From Halichondria panicea (lineage: Eukaryota > Porifera > Demospongiae > Suberitida > Halichondriidae): a stretch of 64,000 bases of DNA. Under the pieces are notes generated by a model, which saw only the letters and a program-made list of their open reading frames with translations, had not been told where the DNA came from and searched no databases. The position numbers and the translations under genes were made by a program. The stretch is from positions 5,358,990 to 5,422,989 of the forward strand of contig NC_087387.1 of assembly GCF_963675165.1 (NCBI RefSeq). The letters are read 5' to 3'. Positions 51,442-63,286 of the stretch are shown here, one piece after another (position 1 is the stretch's first letter; the number at the start of each line of letters is the position of its first letter).

Positions 51442-54400
51442 TGGGGGGGGGGTACAATCGGATTTAAACAGCATACCAGTATGTGTACTAACTACGTACT
51501 GCATACAAACTGTTCGTAGGCTTTCAATGCCAAACATGTAAATTTAGATACAGCCTACATACATGTAAATAGTTACAACTGTAACACACACTGTTGCCGG
51601 GCTCAGAAAAATCTCGCTAAAAATCGGTTTGTTGACTGTAAAAAAATTACTATTGTATACATCACACACTCACACCCACGCATACATTCACACACCCATA
51701 CACATACTCACCCACCCACCCACGCACACACCCACTCACCCATCCTCCAATGCCGAGCAGGTAGTCAGAGGCGTATGCATCCACCACTAAATGTGTGAAG
51801 TCATTCACTCTATCACCGAGATTAGGCAGCATCTCCGCAAGTCTGCGACCGAAACAAGTTATCAAAAATATGCTATCTTGTATTTTCTGTCCTTCGACTA
51901 AGAGATGTTTCGAAGCATTGCTGAAACTTTCGTACGATACAGCGTTGCTCAAACTCTGCAAAGCTGCCGGAGTTTTGATCGTCTCCCAAAACATATCATC
52001 CATAGCTCTGTTTAGTTGATTATCGTACTGTTGGTCGATTCGGTCACCGATTGTTCGTAATTTGTAGCTGATATAATCACTCTTGGTTGGTTCGTTATCG
52101 AGCTTCTTAATAAATTGCAAAAACAACGGATCTCTAAATGCGTGAGCTGGTATGCCATTTCTGGGTTCCATATCTGGTGCCGGTATGCAGTGTCCCAGTT
52201 CCATACTTAGAGAGGGTTCCAATACTTGATTCACACGTCTACTACACGAATGTCTTGTTGTGATTTGAGTTTGAGTTTCAACTACTTCCAATCTGCCACT
52301 TTCAGAAGGCACAAAATCAACAAAATCAGTTGATATTTGCCGCGTGTACGTGCTCACTAGTGTGGAGTTTGAGGTAACCTCTTCAACTTCTTGTTTATTT
52401 AGTGATAAATTCTGGTGAGTTGCACGTTCAAAATCCACAGAGAAAGGGTTAACCTCGACGGTGGCGGGTGTGTAGTAGCCACGCGGTGTAGGTCGATCAC
52501 AGAGTGGAGCTTGAGAGTTAAATATTTGCGGAGTAGAAAAATATCGTTTCCGTGGTAGTGCTGTTGGTGAGGTCTTATCGACAGTAGTTCGATTATTGTC
52601 GTGACTATAACTCTTTTTCTGAGATCTAGGAGCTGGTAGATCAGCTACGCGATCATTGCCTTCGTTGTGTTGCGATTCAACCGAATGTGGCGATTCCAAA
52701 TCATCATCATCTTTATTATCCAAAGCATCGCCATCTTCACATACTCTGAAACAGTTACTTTGTTTGTCTGTAGACTTCTCACTTCTCACGTTGTCATCTC
52801 CGTCACTAAAAGTACCCGATTCTGATTCTGACATGTATCCATCTTCATCATTTTGTTCAATCTCTTTGAGCGTAGTTACTGGGGGTGGCAAATAGGTCAT
52901 GTGATCGTCATGTGATGAGAATCCATTGCCTATGTAACTGCCTTCGCTTTGTACTTCTTCGTTGGCCATTAGTAATAGTTCAGTTTTATCGTCAATTGAT
53001 TCTGTCTGGGAAGATGATTGCTGTCTCAGCGTTGGTAATGGTGGTCCGCTAGCTACCTCCAGATCATGTGAGGCGTCCTGAAGATCATGTGATTTCACAG
53101 GCATGTCATGTGACCCGCTGGATGGTAGAGGGGGCCAGTTTGCACTCACACCAGGTGGTGACGTCAACTGTTGTGTTTGTTGTTTGGGAGGGTTTCTTGG
53201 TATATGAAGTCTCCTCTTTGTATGACTGACGTCGTTTAGTACTTGCTCTTCAAGAGCTTTTGTGCTGAGTTTATGAGTGGAATAGAGTTTTCTTCTCTCG
53301 GCCGATTTCTTTCTCGGTTTAACGTGAACATCATCCATAAGATCATCGAGGCTAGAGCTGGCATGTCGTGTCATGCGTGACTTTCGCTTGCCAGTTTTAG
53401 TAATACCACCTTTGAGTTTCCGGCCAAGACTTGACAGCTTGCTGGTGGAGGGTGGATGGTCGTCTTCACTCCGCTTCTTGCTTCGTAAAGAGGCGGTCAA
53501 CTTATTCTTCAACACTGAAGCTTTGGAGAGCATTTTCACTTTGATGGAGTGTTTTTTTGGCATGGTATCACTACTGGATCTGTGAGGCATATCTCGGTCT
53601 ACTGGAGGAGCATACGGAAAGTTCTTCACATTTGCTTTTTTGATCTCAATAGCTTGTATACTTTGTATCTGTGTTGAATTTAGTCTCTGCAAAACACGGC
53701 GATTTTTGGACGGATCTCTGAGGAAATTATTGATATACATTTGACTCTCTTGTCGTACGAACTCTGCACTCCGCACGTCATCTTCTCCCTCGCCCGTTAT
53801 CAGTATACTACTGCTTCCAGCTCTCTGTTTTGAAGTTGGATTGACGTAGAGACGATGGTTAAACATCCGATGTCCGCTGGATTTCATTCGACGATCGGCA
53901 AGTTTCTTTTGAACGATACGACGTCTTCGTAAAGTGTCCAGTTCTTCGTTTTGCGATTCTTTCATAGCTTTTAATCGATCCAATTTCTGCTGATCCGATC
54001 TCTGTTGATAACGTAGCTCTTCACTTGGACGACGTTTCTTCGTCTCTTGATTTTCGTCTTCTTGTAAAGTGGGTGTGTCTTTATGTCCCAGAGACAGGGG
54101 CTTATCACCGAGTGGTCCCGTGACAATCTTTGAGAGGAGGTTTCGTGCTAGCTTGGTTCCAATAGGGTTATAAATCACTTCTCTAACCTGTGGTAGTATA
54201 AACGCAAAGTATATAATTTGATCTCACATGTAAATGGACTTTAATAGTTATCATCAGTTGAAATTATACGTGGTATAGCCTTACATGTACGTGTACACGG
54301 CAACCAAGGAGTCAACTACACCAGTGGTCACATGGAATTGTGGCACAACATACATGTACCGTGACCGTGACAGTTACAATGAGGTGAATGAACATGTGAC

Positions 54401-54539
54401 TACTTACACCGTGACATTTATAAAGATATTGTTGTTCTATAGCCTTTGATATGTATTGAGGATAATCCATCAAAGAGTTCAAAGAGATAATTTCCCAAAG
54501 GTAGACAAAACGAAAACTAAAAAGCCCAAACAAACCCAT
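51184..54539 (-). CDS. Bcl-2-family (BAK/BAX-like) protein with a very long N-terminal extension
   Basis: Predicted exons are 54539-54408, 54187-51740 and 51408-51184, giving 934 aa; both joins are phase 0 with GTAAGT and GTGAGT donors. BH3 is at about 754-768 (LRTIGDRIDQQYDNQL, very like BAK). BH1 is at about 805-824 (LLVEGQKIQDSIFLITCFG). BH2 spans the last intron (LLGIGGW then GRLVECYEQ). A hydrophobic anchor follows at about 884-905 (TGFSIGLVSALVVCVYGF). In human BCL2 the coding intron also falls directly after the BH2 Gly-Gly-Trp, which supports homology. The family controls mitochondrial outer-membrane permeability in apoptosis. Residues 1-750 are mostly polar, with a conserved-looking start (YLWEIISLNSLMDYPQYISK), a basic coiled-coil-like part (LDTLRRRRIVQKKLADRR) and Lys/Ser-rich stretches. 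BAK and BAX are about 190-210 aa, so the extension is unusual. The first exon is uncertain. Confidence 0.8.
51410..51439. repeat. GT microsatellite at a splice acceptor
   Basis: A short GT run. On the minus strand it is a CA run ending in CACAG immediately before the last BH2/anchor exon (starting at 51408), so it forms the acceptor tract. Confidence 0.9.
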
Positions 54540-55272
54540 AGCTACAGCTACGTAGAGCTACAGTATTCCCAAGTAACAGTGTACTGTGACGTCATGATAG
54601 GCTAACTGTACTGGCTAGCTAAAACAGATTAATCATCACTCAGTGTTATTATTATTATAAACAATACGCCAGTAAACTACATTATGGTGGCTAGAGCTAG
54701 GGGTGTAGCAACGTGCCTTGTTCATCCGTCCCACACAATCCAACTCTTGTCTACACTGCATATCCAGTCTCTCGTCCATCATAGTCTCCATAGCGTCCAC
54801 CCCATCACTACCAACTCCATGCACCTCCACTGACATAGCAGCTTCACTGCTTTGGAAGTCGGTATTTTCAGTTGGAGTTCTTTCTTGAGATTCAGCGGTA
54901 GTCCAGACCTTGTAGCTTGTGTAGACCACAGCGATGCTTTGACATAAAAGCACTTACGGTGGTAGCTTGTTTATTATTGTAAAAGTACAAGAGATAAACA
55001 AACCTTGCTCTGTAAAAGGGGAAAATCCCCAGTTTATGCCGTCATATTTGTGCACTGAAAGAGGGTGGGGCTGTTTTTTTTTTTTTGCAACTGTTACAGT
55101 GACGTCATCAACGTCGCCATTTATACATTGATCTCGGGGTCAAGCCGCGGATTGCAAGCAGGTGCATTCACAGTATAGTAGTAGATCTACAGCTACACAG
55201 TACAGTACAGGTTCGTATTTAATTTCTTTATCATAGTTTCTCTGAGCATAGCTACCCTACTAATACACAGTC
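54540..55272. promoter_or_regulatory. Region between divergent genes, with two TGACGTCA palindromes
   Basis: This separates the minus-strand Bcl-2-like gene from the plus-strand TPX2-motif gene. Perfect CRE-type palindromes TGACGTCA occur at 54587-54594 and 55100-55107, about 50 bp and 170 bp from the two predicted start codons. A T-run lies at about 55073-55086. A shared bidirectional promoter is an inference. Confidence 0.35.
54636..54953 (-). other. Possible additional exon, acidic (uncertain)
   Basis: On the minus strand an open stretch contains MSVEVHGVGSDGVDAMETMM followed by DERLDMQCRQELDC. Its composition looks protein-like and it lies just 5' of the first predicted exon of the Bcl-2-like gene. 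A possible acceptor at 54520 (GGGCTTTTTAG before TTTTCG) would let it splice in. I could not find a donor that fits well. Confidence 0.2.
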
Positions 55273-57951
55273 ATGAGTTCTATGGAGAGGAAAGGATCTA
55301 TATCCTCCACTTGCTCTGACTCGAGTGCGGAGGAGACAAGAGACGGCGTTGGAAAGAAGATAAAGGCAAGTTACAGCATGTATCCACATGCTACAAGATC
55401 GTGCTGCATGTAACGTAGACCTTCTGTGACAGGTAGCCAGCTGATGTAAGTTAGTTCTATTTCATAGACTATGCTCTCAAAGACTCATTAGCTGGCTTTA
55501 TGCTATCATATCTTATCATATCATGTACGTCTAGTCTAGCTAGCTATGGTCTTTGATTGGAATCATTGAGCACGACCAGCTGATTATTCACAGCACGGAG
55601 CACATGCATTCACTCACCCACACCACCCACACACACACAGATCCCAGTCACAGTACCCAAGCCCTTCAGTTTCACACTCTACTCGCGACTACAACAACGT
55701 CGAGATTTTGACGATGATCTAAGAAAAAGACAGCATGCTGCCGAGGAGAGAGACAGAATATCCCGAGAACGACAAGAGAGGGAAGAAGAACTAGAGCTCA
55801 AGAAATACAGGAAATCCCTCAACTTTAAAGTATGTCCAGTGGAGGCTAGCATCGTTAACAGCTTCATTGTTTTATAACTCTAGCTTCAAGTGTTAATTGA
55901 CTTCCACTGAGTGCACTTGTATTCTCACATGGATGCTCATTTTGTGTATAGGCCTTTTTACTTTACCGGCAGGTGCTTTAATATCCTGTGGCATTTCCTG
56001 TTAACGTCAACAGTTAGTGTACACCAGATAGTCGTGATAGACCAAGCACTAATCTCTTATGCTGTGGCCTACTAGGTTAAACATAGCACATGTGTACGTT
56101 GATTACCACAAAGTTATTCTCTGAATAAACATACTAAGTATCGATGTGTGGTTTTACTTGCAACGCTGTGTTTCTTGGCCATACATAAATATTAAAGCTT
56201 GATGGTGTGTGAGTGTACGTGTGTGCGTGTGCGTGCGGTTTACTTTATATTGTGTACTTAAGTTCTTTATTGAGTTAATTGTGTCTCTTGATAAACTATC
56301 AATGTTATTTGTTTGCACTTGCACAGCATTCGGCCCCCACTGTCTAAACATGTAACCTACACATGTGGCTAAAAATAATAGTGCCCATAGAAGCAATGTC
56401 TCTGTTCTCCAACTCATGTACTAATTTTTAGAATATAAATATGCATACTTATAAAAGCTTGGTTGGAAATTGCAAATTTATGAGGTTTGGCTGAAGTTCA
56501 GAGGGACTGATTTGCTTTAATTAAGTACCCTCTTGAGATAAGTATGTGTGGCTTCACAAGTGGTTGGATGTTTGGCCTTGGAATAATTGATAGGTACCTG
56601 CTTTGTGTACGCATAATTAGAATGATCACATCATTATGCCTCGAGGCGTAGCCGCACGAGGGATACGGTAAAGCTGACTGTGTGTGTGTCTGTGTGTCTG
56701 TGATCACATCATTTTAGATTATCAATCAGTTGAAGTGTGAGATTGTTTATGAGGTTAAGTACAGTATACCTCATAGTAGTGTGAGATTGTTATGATGTGT
56801 TAGGTTAAGTACAGTATACTTCATAGTGTACCTGTTTTTTTGTGATTCTTTCCTTTCCTGTATATAGTCTAACTTCATTCAGTGCCCCAGCCATCATTGC
56901 ATTCAACAAGCCAACACTTGTCCTGAGGTTGTGTCTATAATTCATTAGCAAACCTCTACACATGTTTTTTCATTACAATTGTGGTCCAAGAACATTGTTT
57001 AAAATGTAAAATGTATGTTTAGCTAGTCACATGTGTGGTAGTAAAGTACACCTTTCAACTGTACACACCCTAATAGCCACTCATACGTATTATTTTTTAG
57101 AGGTTATAATTATATCATGTAATTATGTGGTATAGGTGTACCAGTATTCACTAAGAGCCCATACATTTTCCAATTTCAAAATGAAAGGAGGATTCATTTT
57201 GTAGCTCTTATGGAGGCCATCACATGGTGTGTTTACCTAGTAATGATTTTGAGTGTACAGTATTGAAACAACTATTAATAGCTCTGGTAGTTAGACGGCC
57301 AAGCCCTATACGGTGTCAACTAGCACCATCTCCATTGCTAAGTACATTAATAGAAACTTGTCCCCTTGCGTTGCCAGATGTCACTATCTCCTAATTACTG
57401 CAACAAAAACTGTACCCATACAAGTGATATCTGTGACTGTGTGTCTCTATAGAAGTTCCCCTTAACAGTTCCTTCAATGGTGGTCACTAATGAACATGTA
57501 GTGTCATTGTCCAGTGCTGTAACATAATTACAGTACATGAAGTACTGTGCATATGTTCTCTAGCATTATCAAAATTTGGGCTAAACAGTAATTAGTTGGT
57601 TGTAGTCGTGTGTATAAGGTCTGTTGTGTTTACTTGCACTTCACTGGCTTCTGTTTACCAATCGTTAATTTGCAAAATCAATTATTGATACTCTGTCATT
57701 TTACACTATTCAACTATGCCCCTCCCCTCCCCTCCCCTCCCCTGTAGGCCAACCCGATTCGGAGTTACTCTGGCATCTACCCGAATCCGAGTGAAAAGGA
57801 ATTGACGATACCACAAGGACCTCGACTACTGACTGAGAATCGATTACGCACAAATCCCGAGGATAACCCCCGGGCCGATTCTCGAGGGAGCAGCGATCAC
57901 AGTGACATTGTGTATTCAACTTATTCGTATAATGGACCCACTGTACTTTGA
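55273..57951 (+). CDS. Small TPX2-motif protein, likely microtubule-associated (161 aa, three exons)
   Basis: Exons are 55273-55365, 55641-55829 and 57748-57951, all phase 0. The first donor is GC rather than GT (ATAAAG then GCAAGT), a typical GC-AG intron. The second is GTATGT and the acceptors are CACACACAG and CCCCTGTAG. Residues 1-31 are Ser-rich. Residues 32-100 match the TPX2 repeat pattern: VPKPFSFTLYSRLQQRRDFD, a charged helix (RDRISRERQEREEELELKK) and YRKSLNFKANPI. In TPX2/WVD2-type proteins this motif (PF06886-like) binds microtubules. FAM161-type proteins have a similar start, so they are an alternative. The C-terminus is Ser/Pro-rich and ends YSYNGPTVL. It lies divergent to the Bcl-2-like gene. 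Confidence 0.7.
55830..57747 (+). other. Second intron of the TPX2-motif gene
   Basis: A 1.9-kb intron. It contains the dispersed repeat piece at 56631-56700 and ends in a CCCCT-repeat polypyrimidine tract (about 57718-57742). I see no additional exon that would keep the frame. Confidence 0.6.
56631..56700 (-). repeat. Dispersed repeat piece, partner of 38650-38745
   Basis: GCCTCGAGGCGTAGCCGCAC and GAGGGATACGGTAAAGCTGA are the reverse complement of 38690-38735, including the adjoining CA/GA-rich tract. Confidence 0.75.
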
Positions 57952-58142
57952 CCTTGCTTAGTGCAGCTCGTTCTCGTTCAGTTATATACATGCTCAGGTA
58001 CAAATTCAGAAATTAACCAACAATGTATGTATTGTCATTAATTATTTAATTGTTCTGCTTCTGTGTAACGGCTTTGAAAGCTGCTTCTTTGTTGGTGTTC
58101 AATTGTTCCAATGTGTTGTACATGTTTGGTTGGCACCACCAC

Positions 58143-58163
58143 TGTGTGTGTGTGTGTGTGGGT

Positions 58164-58200
<37 letters not shown>
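58143..58200. repeat. GT microsatellite
   Basis: A GT run with one GGGTGGG interruption at about 58160. Not coding. Confidence 0.95.
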
Positions 58201-58202
<2 letters not shown>

Positions 58203-58520
58203 CTATTGTGTGCACTACGTATTATTATTGCGATATACATTGTTTATTCGGATATTAAAAATTGAAAAATGATAACCTTGCATCTTATCATGTGATACTA
58301 ACAATAATTCATAATAAAATTAATATGCATGTGTAATATACGTCCACAAGCACAATCATGCATGCAGTAACATGCATGTTCTCAATTGCAAGTACAAACA
58401 GTGTTTCGCTCAATTGCAAGTACCTATAATGGGAGGGGGGGTGGATCGACTATCTCACAAGGATTGCCAGGGTAACCATGCAAATGTGACCCCCGCCCCC
58501 TCCCTCCCTACAGTTCTCAA

Positions 58521-58730
58521 TACCGTATAGCGGGTAATTTTCGGGGGACAAAATATTCGTGGTTCAGCAATATTGAGACATTTCGTGGATAATATTTTCG
58601 TGGTTGCTGCTTGGATTGTAGGTAAAGGTAGGCAAGGTCGCTTCATTCGTGGGTAAAATATTCGTGGTCAGACCTCCAACCACGAAAACCACGAATATTT
58701 TGCCCCACGAAAATTACCAGCTATACGGTA
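58521..58730. mobile_element. 210-bp inverted-repeat element (MITE-like)
   Basis: Ends of about 42 bp match as reverse complements with three or four mismatches, beginning TACCGTATAGCGGGTAATTT on the left. The terminus is shared with the 129-bp element at 29215-29343. The interior is rich in ATATTCGTGG in both orientations. Confidence 0.8.
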
Positions 58731-58866
58731 TATATAGCAATCAGGGTCGATCCATAATAACGGAATGTACGAAACTTCCCATGTATTTATACTTAACGAG
58801 CTAGTGATAGCCACTGATAATTATACTCTCATCTGCATGTAGTACCTCCTTGCATCTTGTGAATTA

Positions 58867-58935
58867 ATGTGATGGCAGTAGGAACAAATGGTCGTGACTA
58901 TAGCTTGCATGTGTGGTAGCAATGCGTTTCCATGC
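58867..58935 (-). pseudogene. Relic of a kinase-Kelch exon 3 start
   Basis: TGATGGCAGTAGGAACAAATGG and TGTGGTAGCAATGCGTTTCC match 59891-59951 in the intact gene (GTAATGGCAGTAGGAACAGTTGG; TGTGGTAGCAATGCGTTTCC). Only about 70 bp remain and the frame is broken. Confidence 0.65.
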
Positions 58936-59018
58936 AGTGCATGCTATATAATTATAGAGATTCTATATAAGTGAACATAATCATTATACAATAATTATAC
59001 ATGTACATCGCTGAATTA

Positions 59019-61854
59019 CTAGTGTGTAATAGACGGGATTGATGTGTACACAGTTCTGACACCATAGCTACCTCTTACACCACCAAGTATATACAGTTTT
59101 CCAGATAGTTCAATGCAAGAACAACAATACAATTTCCTGGGAAGGTCACCACATTGTGTCCACTGGTCTTTGGTGGGATCGTACAGATGGATGCTTGAGA
59201 TACCGTTACCCCCTCGCACATTATCACTCCCCCCCACAGTCAGGAGGGTGTTGCCGATGGCGATGGGAGATGACCGATAGAATGGCACGTTTGCGACAGA
59301 TTTCCACACACCAAAACTAGCTCCTGATATCAGGGAGGGTACATGAGCTCGAAACACTTCTTTAGTGAGTTGACGTACGAGATACAGTGTGTCTCCAATT
59401 AGGCAAGTTCTGTGGTGATTATTAGTGTTGGGAAGTGGCTCAGCTGTGATCCATTTGTTACTAGTGGTGTCCAGAATGTTCACTTCAGCTATCTTACGGT
59501 CATTTGTGCCATATCCACCGATAACGATAAGATTGTTTTGATATGCAACAACTTCCGGCAAAGATAATGCTATTGGCATGGGGGGAAGTAACTTGACCCA
59601 TTGTCGAGACCTCTCATGGAATGTTAGGATGGTATTCTCTTTCTCTTTAGTAGACTTTTCCTGACCTCCGACCACTAGCAGTTGACCTCTCAGTGTTGCT
59701 ACGGTGAACCATATCACAGACAGTGGAGGACATCGCAGCTCATTCCAGCTCTCCTGATCTGGTGTGTACATTAGCAAAATGTCAGTCCAGTTATTCATGC
59801 CTCTCATGTACGCCTTCCCGTTGATAGCCACAGGATGATCGAGCACATTTATCCCCTCTGGTATGTCCTTGCATGTTTTCCAGTTGAAGGTAATGGCAGT
59901 AGGAACAGTTGGTTGTGGTGTGGTCGATTTGTGTGGTAGCAATGCGTTTCCAGCGCTCAAATGAACAATCTTGATTCCTTTTGTGCTTTTGTTTGTGGTT
60001 GTCTGTAAATAAAGTGAACATTATAATTATGTCATGGATCAAGTTTGTCAGAGTGGTGGTATATTGTGCATTTGTTGTTGCCATCTCAACCCATACCCCA
60101 CTACATGACACCACCACCCTTTTTGTGGGCATATATTTCTTATCAAGCTTATATAGGCAACGTCATGATATTAAGACATTTTGAGGCACAACTATAATTA
60201 TTATGCCGGCAATATCCCCTCACACAGTCACCCACCTCTCTCTGTCCTGAGCGCTGAGGTGTGTCCTGCCGAGGCTGTATCTGTAGAGACCCCACTGAAC
60301 TGGAGAGACGATAAATTTCTCTACGTTGAGCATCTAACTGCTCTTGTTGGAGAGTGGTCAGTTCTTCCAGTCCACGCACTTGCTCTCGTTTCTCAGCTTG
60401 AAGACGATCGATAGTTGCTTGTAATCGAGTGTCTTTCACAGAGATTTGATGTAAAATATGATTTACTTGACCTGACATTTCAAAATTTTCTCTCTGAAGT
60501 TGATTGATTACAACATCTCTTTGTTCGATTTCTTCCAAATGTAGTACTTTGATCGCATCAATTTGAGCTTGTTTCTCATCGGCAACTCTTTCAGCAACTT
60601 GCTGTATCTTTTCTTCCTTCACAGCCACCTGTTGAATCAGTTCCAGCTTGGTCTGGGTGCAGTTCTGAGGGAGTGTTGTTCCAACCTCCTCCAATCCTCT
60701 CAACACCACCACAGCAGATGGTCGATCTTCTTGATCAAACTCTAGGCAATTGAGGGTCAACTGGACTAGGGGGTGGGTCTCACCAAGAGCTGCTTTCGCT
60801 GGTTGGATATAATGTTCACGGCGCTCGATTTCTGACCGAGCAACCAGCCTTCGAGTAGCAGGATCTCGATATGTTGCAGGTTTGAGATCTTTGGGGAAGG
60901 TTTGTGTCAGTGTGAACAGAGATACTACACCAAAGGAGAAAATGTCTATGGCAGTGTTGTATCGTGTGACCCCTTCCTCTTGAGCTGCCTCTGGTGGCAT
61001 GTACACACCAGTGCCTGGCATTTGAGTCATCGAGGCAGCTAGCCGACCAGGCTGAATGTTCACAATCCTAGAAACACCCAAGTCTGCTATCTTGGCATTG
61101 AGACCATTATCAACTAGAACGTTCTTGGCAGACAGATCACGATGGGCAATGGGTGGAGTGCGGCTGTGCAGATAGACCACCCCTCGGCCAGTCCCCGTCA
61201 GAAGGTGCACTTTGAGGTCAATAGGAATGTTGGGGCTGGTTTCCAGAAGATTGTCGAGGCTGGTTTGTAGCTTCTCCATCAGTAGGACAGAGAGTTGGGC
61301 TCCAGGGAGATAGCACACCCCCAGGAACTGTACTATGTGAGGGTGACGGAGTTGGCTCATCAGCTTACACTCCTCCACGAAATCAGTCACCCATTTCTCA
61401 ACCTATATGGGTTATAGGCCCATACTATAATTATCAATATAATTATCAGTTGATTGCACTGATGGGGCCATGAGACAGTGGGTGGGTCTACAGTCAGTGA
61501 AGGCATGCAGACTAGCTAGATCTAGCTATAGATAGATGAGGATTGCCACAATGATGGGATGGGATGGGGGACAATATGCAACCAGGGATGGACAGACAGT
61601 AAGTATAGGGAAGTTCGATCAGTAAATTCATTCCTTAGTCTAAAGTGACTAGAAAAACAACAGTGTTGTGCTACCTGCTGTGGAGAGCCCAGGTTGACAA
61701 GCTGTTGGTGCAATTTCTTGGCAGCTACCGTTGCTCCAGGTATCTCTACCTCCTCCACACTGCCATAAGCGCCTGCTCCTAGTACGCGTCCAGTCAACTC
61801 AACTGTAGCAACTGTGAACTGCTCCAACTCCAAAGAAGTAATTCTTGTAGCCAT
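59019..61854 (-). CDS. Protein kinase / coiled coil / Kelch-repeat fusion protein (776 aa)
   Basis: Exons are 61854-61675, 61402-60236 and 60002-59019, all phase 0; donors are GTAGCA and GTGGGT, acceptors CATATAG and TTTACAG. The kinase domain covers about residues 19-300. It has a glycine loop GAGAYGSV, a Lys in VAAKKL, HRDLSAKN as catalytic loop, DLG in place of DFG, and GTGVYMPPEA as activation-segment end. This is the pattern of tyrosine-kinase-like Ser/Thr kinases. A charged coiled coil follows (about 315-425, for example DRLQAEKREQVRGLEELTTL). Exon 3 encodes about five Kelch-type blades (LLVVGGQE, LIVIGGYG, LLTVGGSD and LYILGGVRG with Trp/Tyr spacing). The invariant catalytic residues are present, so activity is likely. 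Kelch repeats usually bind protein partners. The architecture suggests a scaffold-linked signalling kinase; its pathway is unknown. Confidence 0.82.
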
Positions 61855-62619
61855 TTTGCAAAAGTACACTCTAATGCAAACAAAGTAGAGGTGCATGTGT
61901 CTTGTAGTACATGGGTGGATATATGCTGATTGTGGTGTCTTGTAGTACATGGGTGGGTATCAACAACACTTACATATAGTCTAATTAATTAACTCGATCA
62001 TCTAGGTCGGAAATACCCGCCATGCAACCCGCAACAAAATAAACCCTGTAGTGCATGGCTGTACATGGATTTCTACTTCAATGGGGGACATGACAAAATG
62101 TAATATTCAGATCAAAAGTGAACCATGTCATACAATACATAAAGGAACTATATAATGAGAACGCGTATTAAAGTACATCCAAAAACTGTGTGTAATTGAT
62201 TAATAATTATGCACACAAAGTTGATGCGACTATAACCTTCTCCAATAAAAAGTGCATACAGTTTACCAATGCAAGAGTACATTTTTGCGTGGGAAGATCA
62301 CCACATGCCTAGTGTAGTATCCACTGGTCTTGGGTGAGATCATACACATGGATGGATGCTTGAGGTAGCCTATTATGTATATATATATATATATATATAT
62401 TCATATTCATCACCATGAGTATAGCAGCTTATACTTATTTTTAAATCCCCCCTTTGGTACATTGAACAATATTTACAAATTCTTCAATACTTAATTTGCA
62501 CAAAGGAATAATCATCCTATTATAATAGTCCCTATAAATTATACAAACTGAAATGATAAACTACAACAGGTCATTTGGGTAACCAGTACAAATTAAAGTA
62601 ACTCTAACTCATAGCCATG
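61855..62619. other. Region between the kinase-Kelch and arylsulfatase genes
   Basis: No complete gene. It contains a degraded piece of a Kelch exon at about 62256-62375 and an AT dinucleotide run at 62379-62400. Confidence 0.6.
62256..62375 (-). pseudogene. Relic of a Kelch exon 3' end
   Basis: ATACAGTTTACCA, GGGAAGATCACCACAT, GTATCCACTGGTCTT and GGATGGATGCTTGAG parallel 59089-59205 of the intact gene (ATACAGTTTTCCA, GGGAAGGTCACCACAT, GTGTCCACTGGTCTT, CAGATGGATGCTTGAG). The frame is interrupted by insertions. Confidence 0.65.
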
Positions 62620-63210
62620 CTAAAGACTGATGTCTTGCAACAAGTTGCTACGGCAACAGTATGGGAATGGCTCGCAGCCGGGTACTGCACATGGTTGGGC
62701 GGAGTCATCTTGTCCCATCAACACTTCAGATTGTTCCCATTCTAAGTCATACAGCAACTGTTGTCGAATCTACGGTGGCAGATGCACATTAGTACAAATT
62801 ACAATCATGTACAATTACATGTGCACGACAGTATATAGAACCCCTGGCCTCTGAATGCAGACTCCCTGAAATAAGATACCATGTTCCAAGAATTAGTGCA
62901 GTGTACCGTGAGTGTTTATTGTTTACATGATTGATTATGTGAGGTATGTTACTCATTCTCAATGTTGTACGTATGACAAAATAGGTCTGCATGGTGATCA
63001 TTACCATCCGTAACACAGTACTTTAAATACAGTACTTCTTAATTACCATTTCTATCTTCTCTAGCACTCTTATATATTTGGTGGCGTCCAGTGGGCGGAG
63101 CTCCCCGGGGTCAGCGTTGAGGTTGAACAGTAGTGGGGGGTCGTGAGCAACTAGGGGGGTATTGGAACGACACACCTCATCCGGATAATCGTTAGGACAG
63201 AGACCACTGG

Positions 63211-63286
<76 letters not shown>

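Larger units (their letters stand above)
57952..59018. other. Region between the TPX2-motif gene and the kinase-Kelch gene
   Basis: No complete gene. It contains a GT microsatellite (58143-58200), an inverted-repeat element (58521-58730) and a short relic of the Kelch-exon start (about 58867-58935). Confidence 0.65.
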
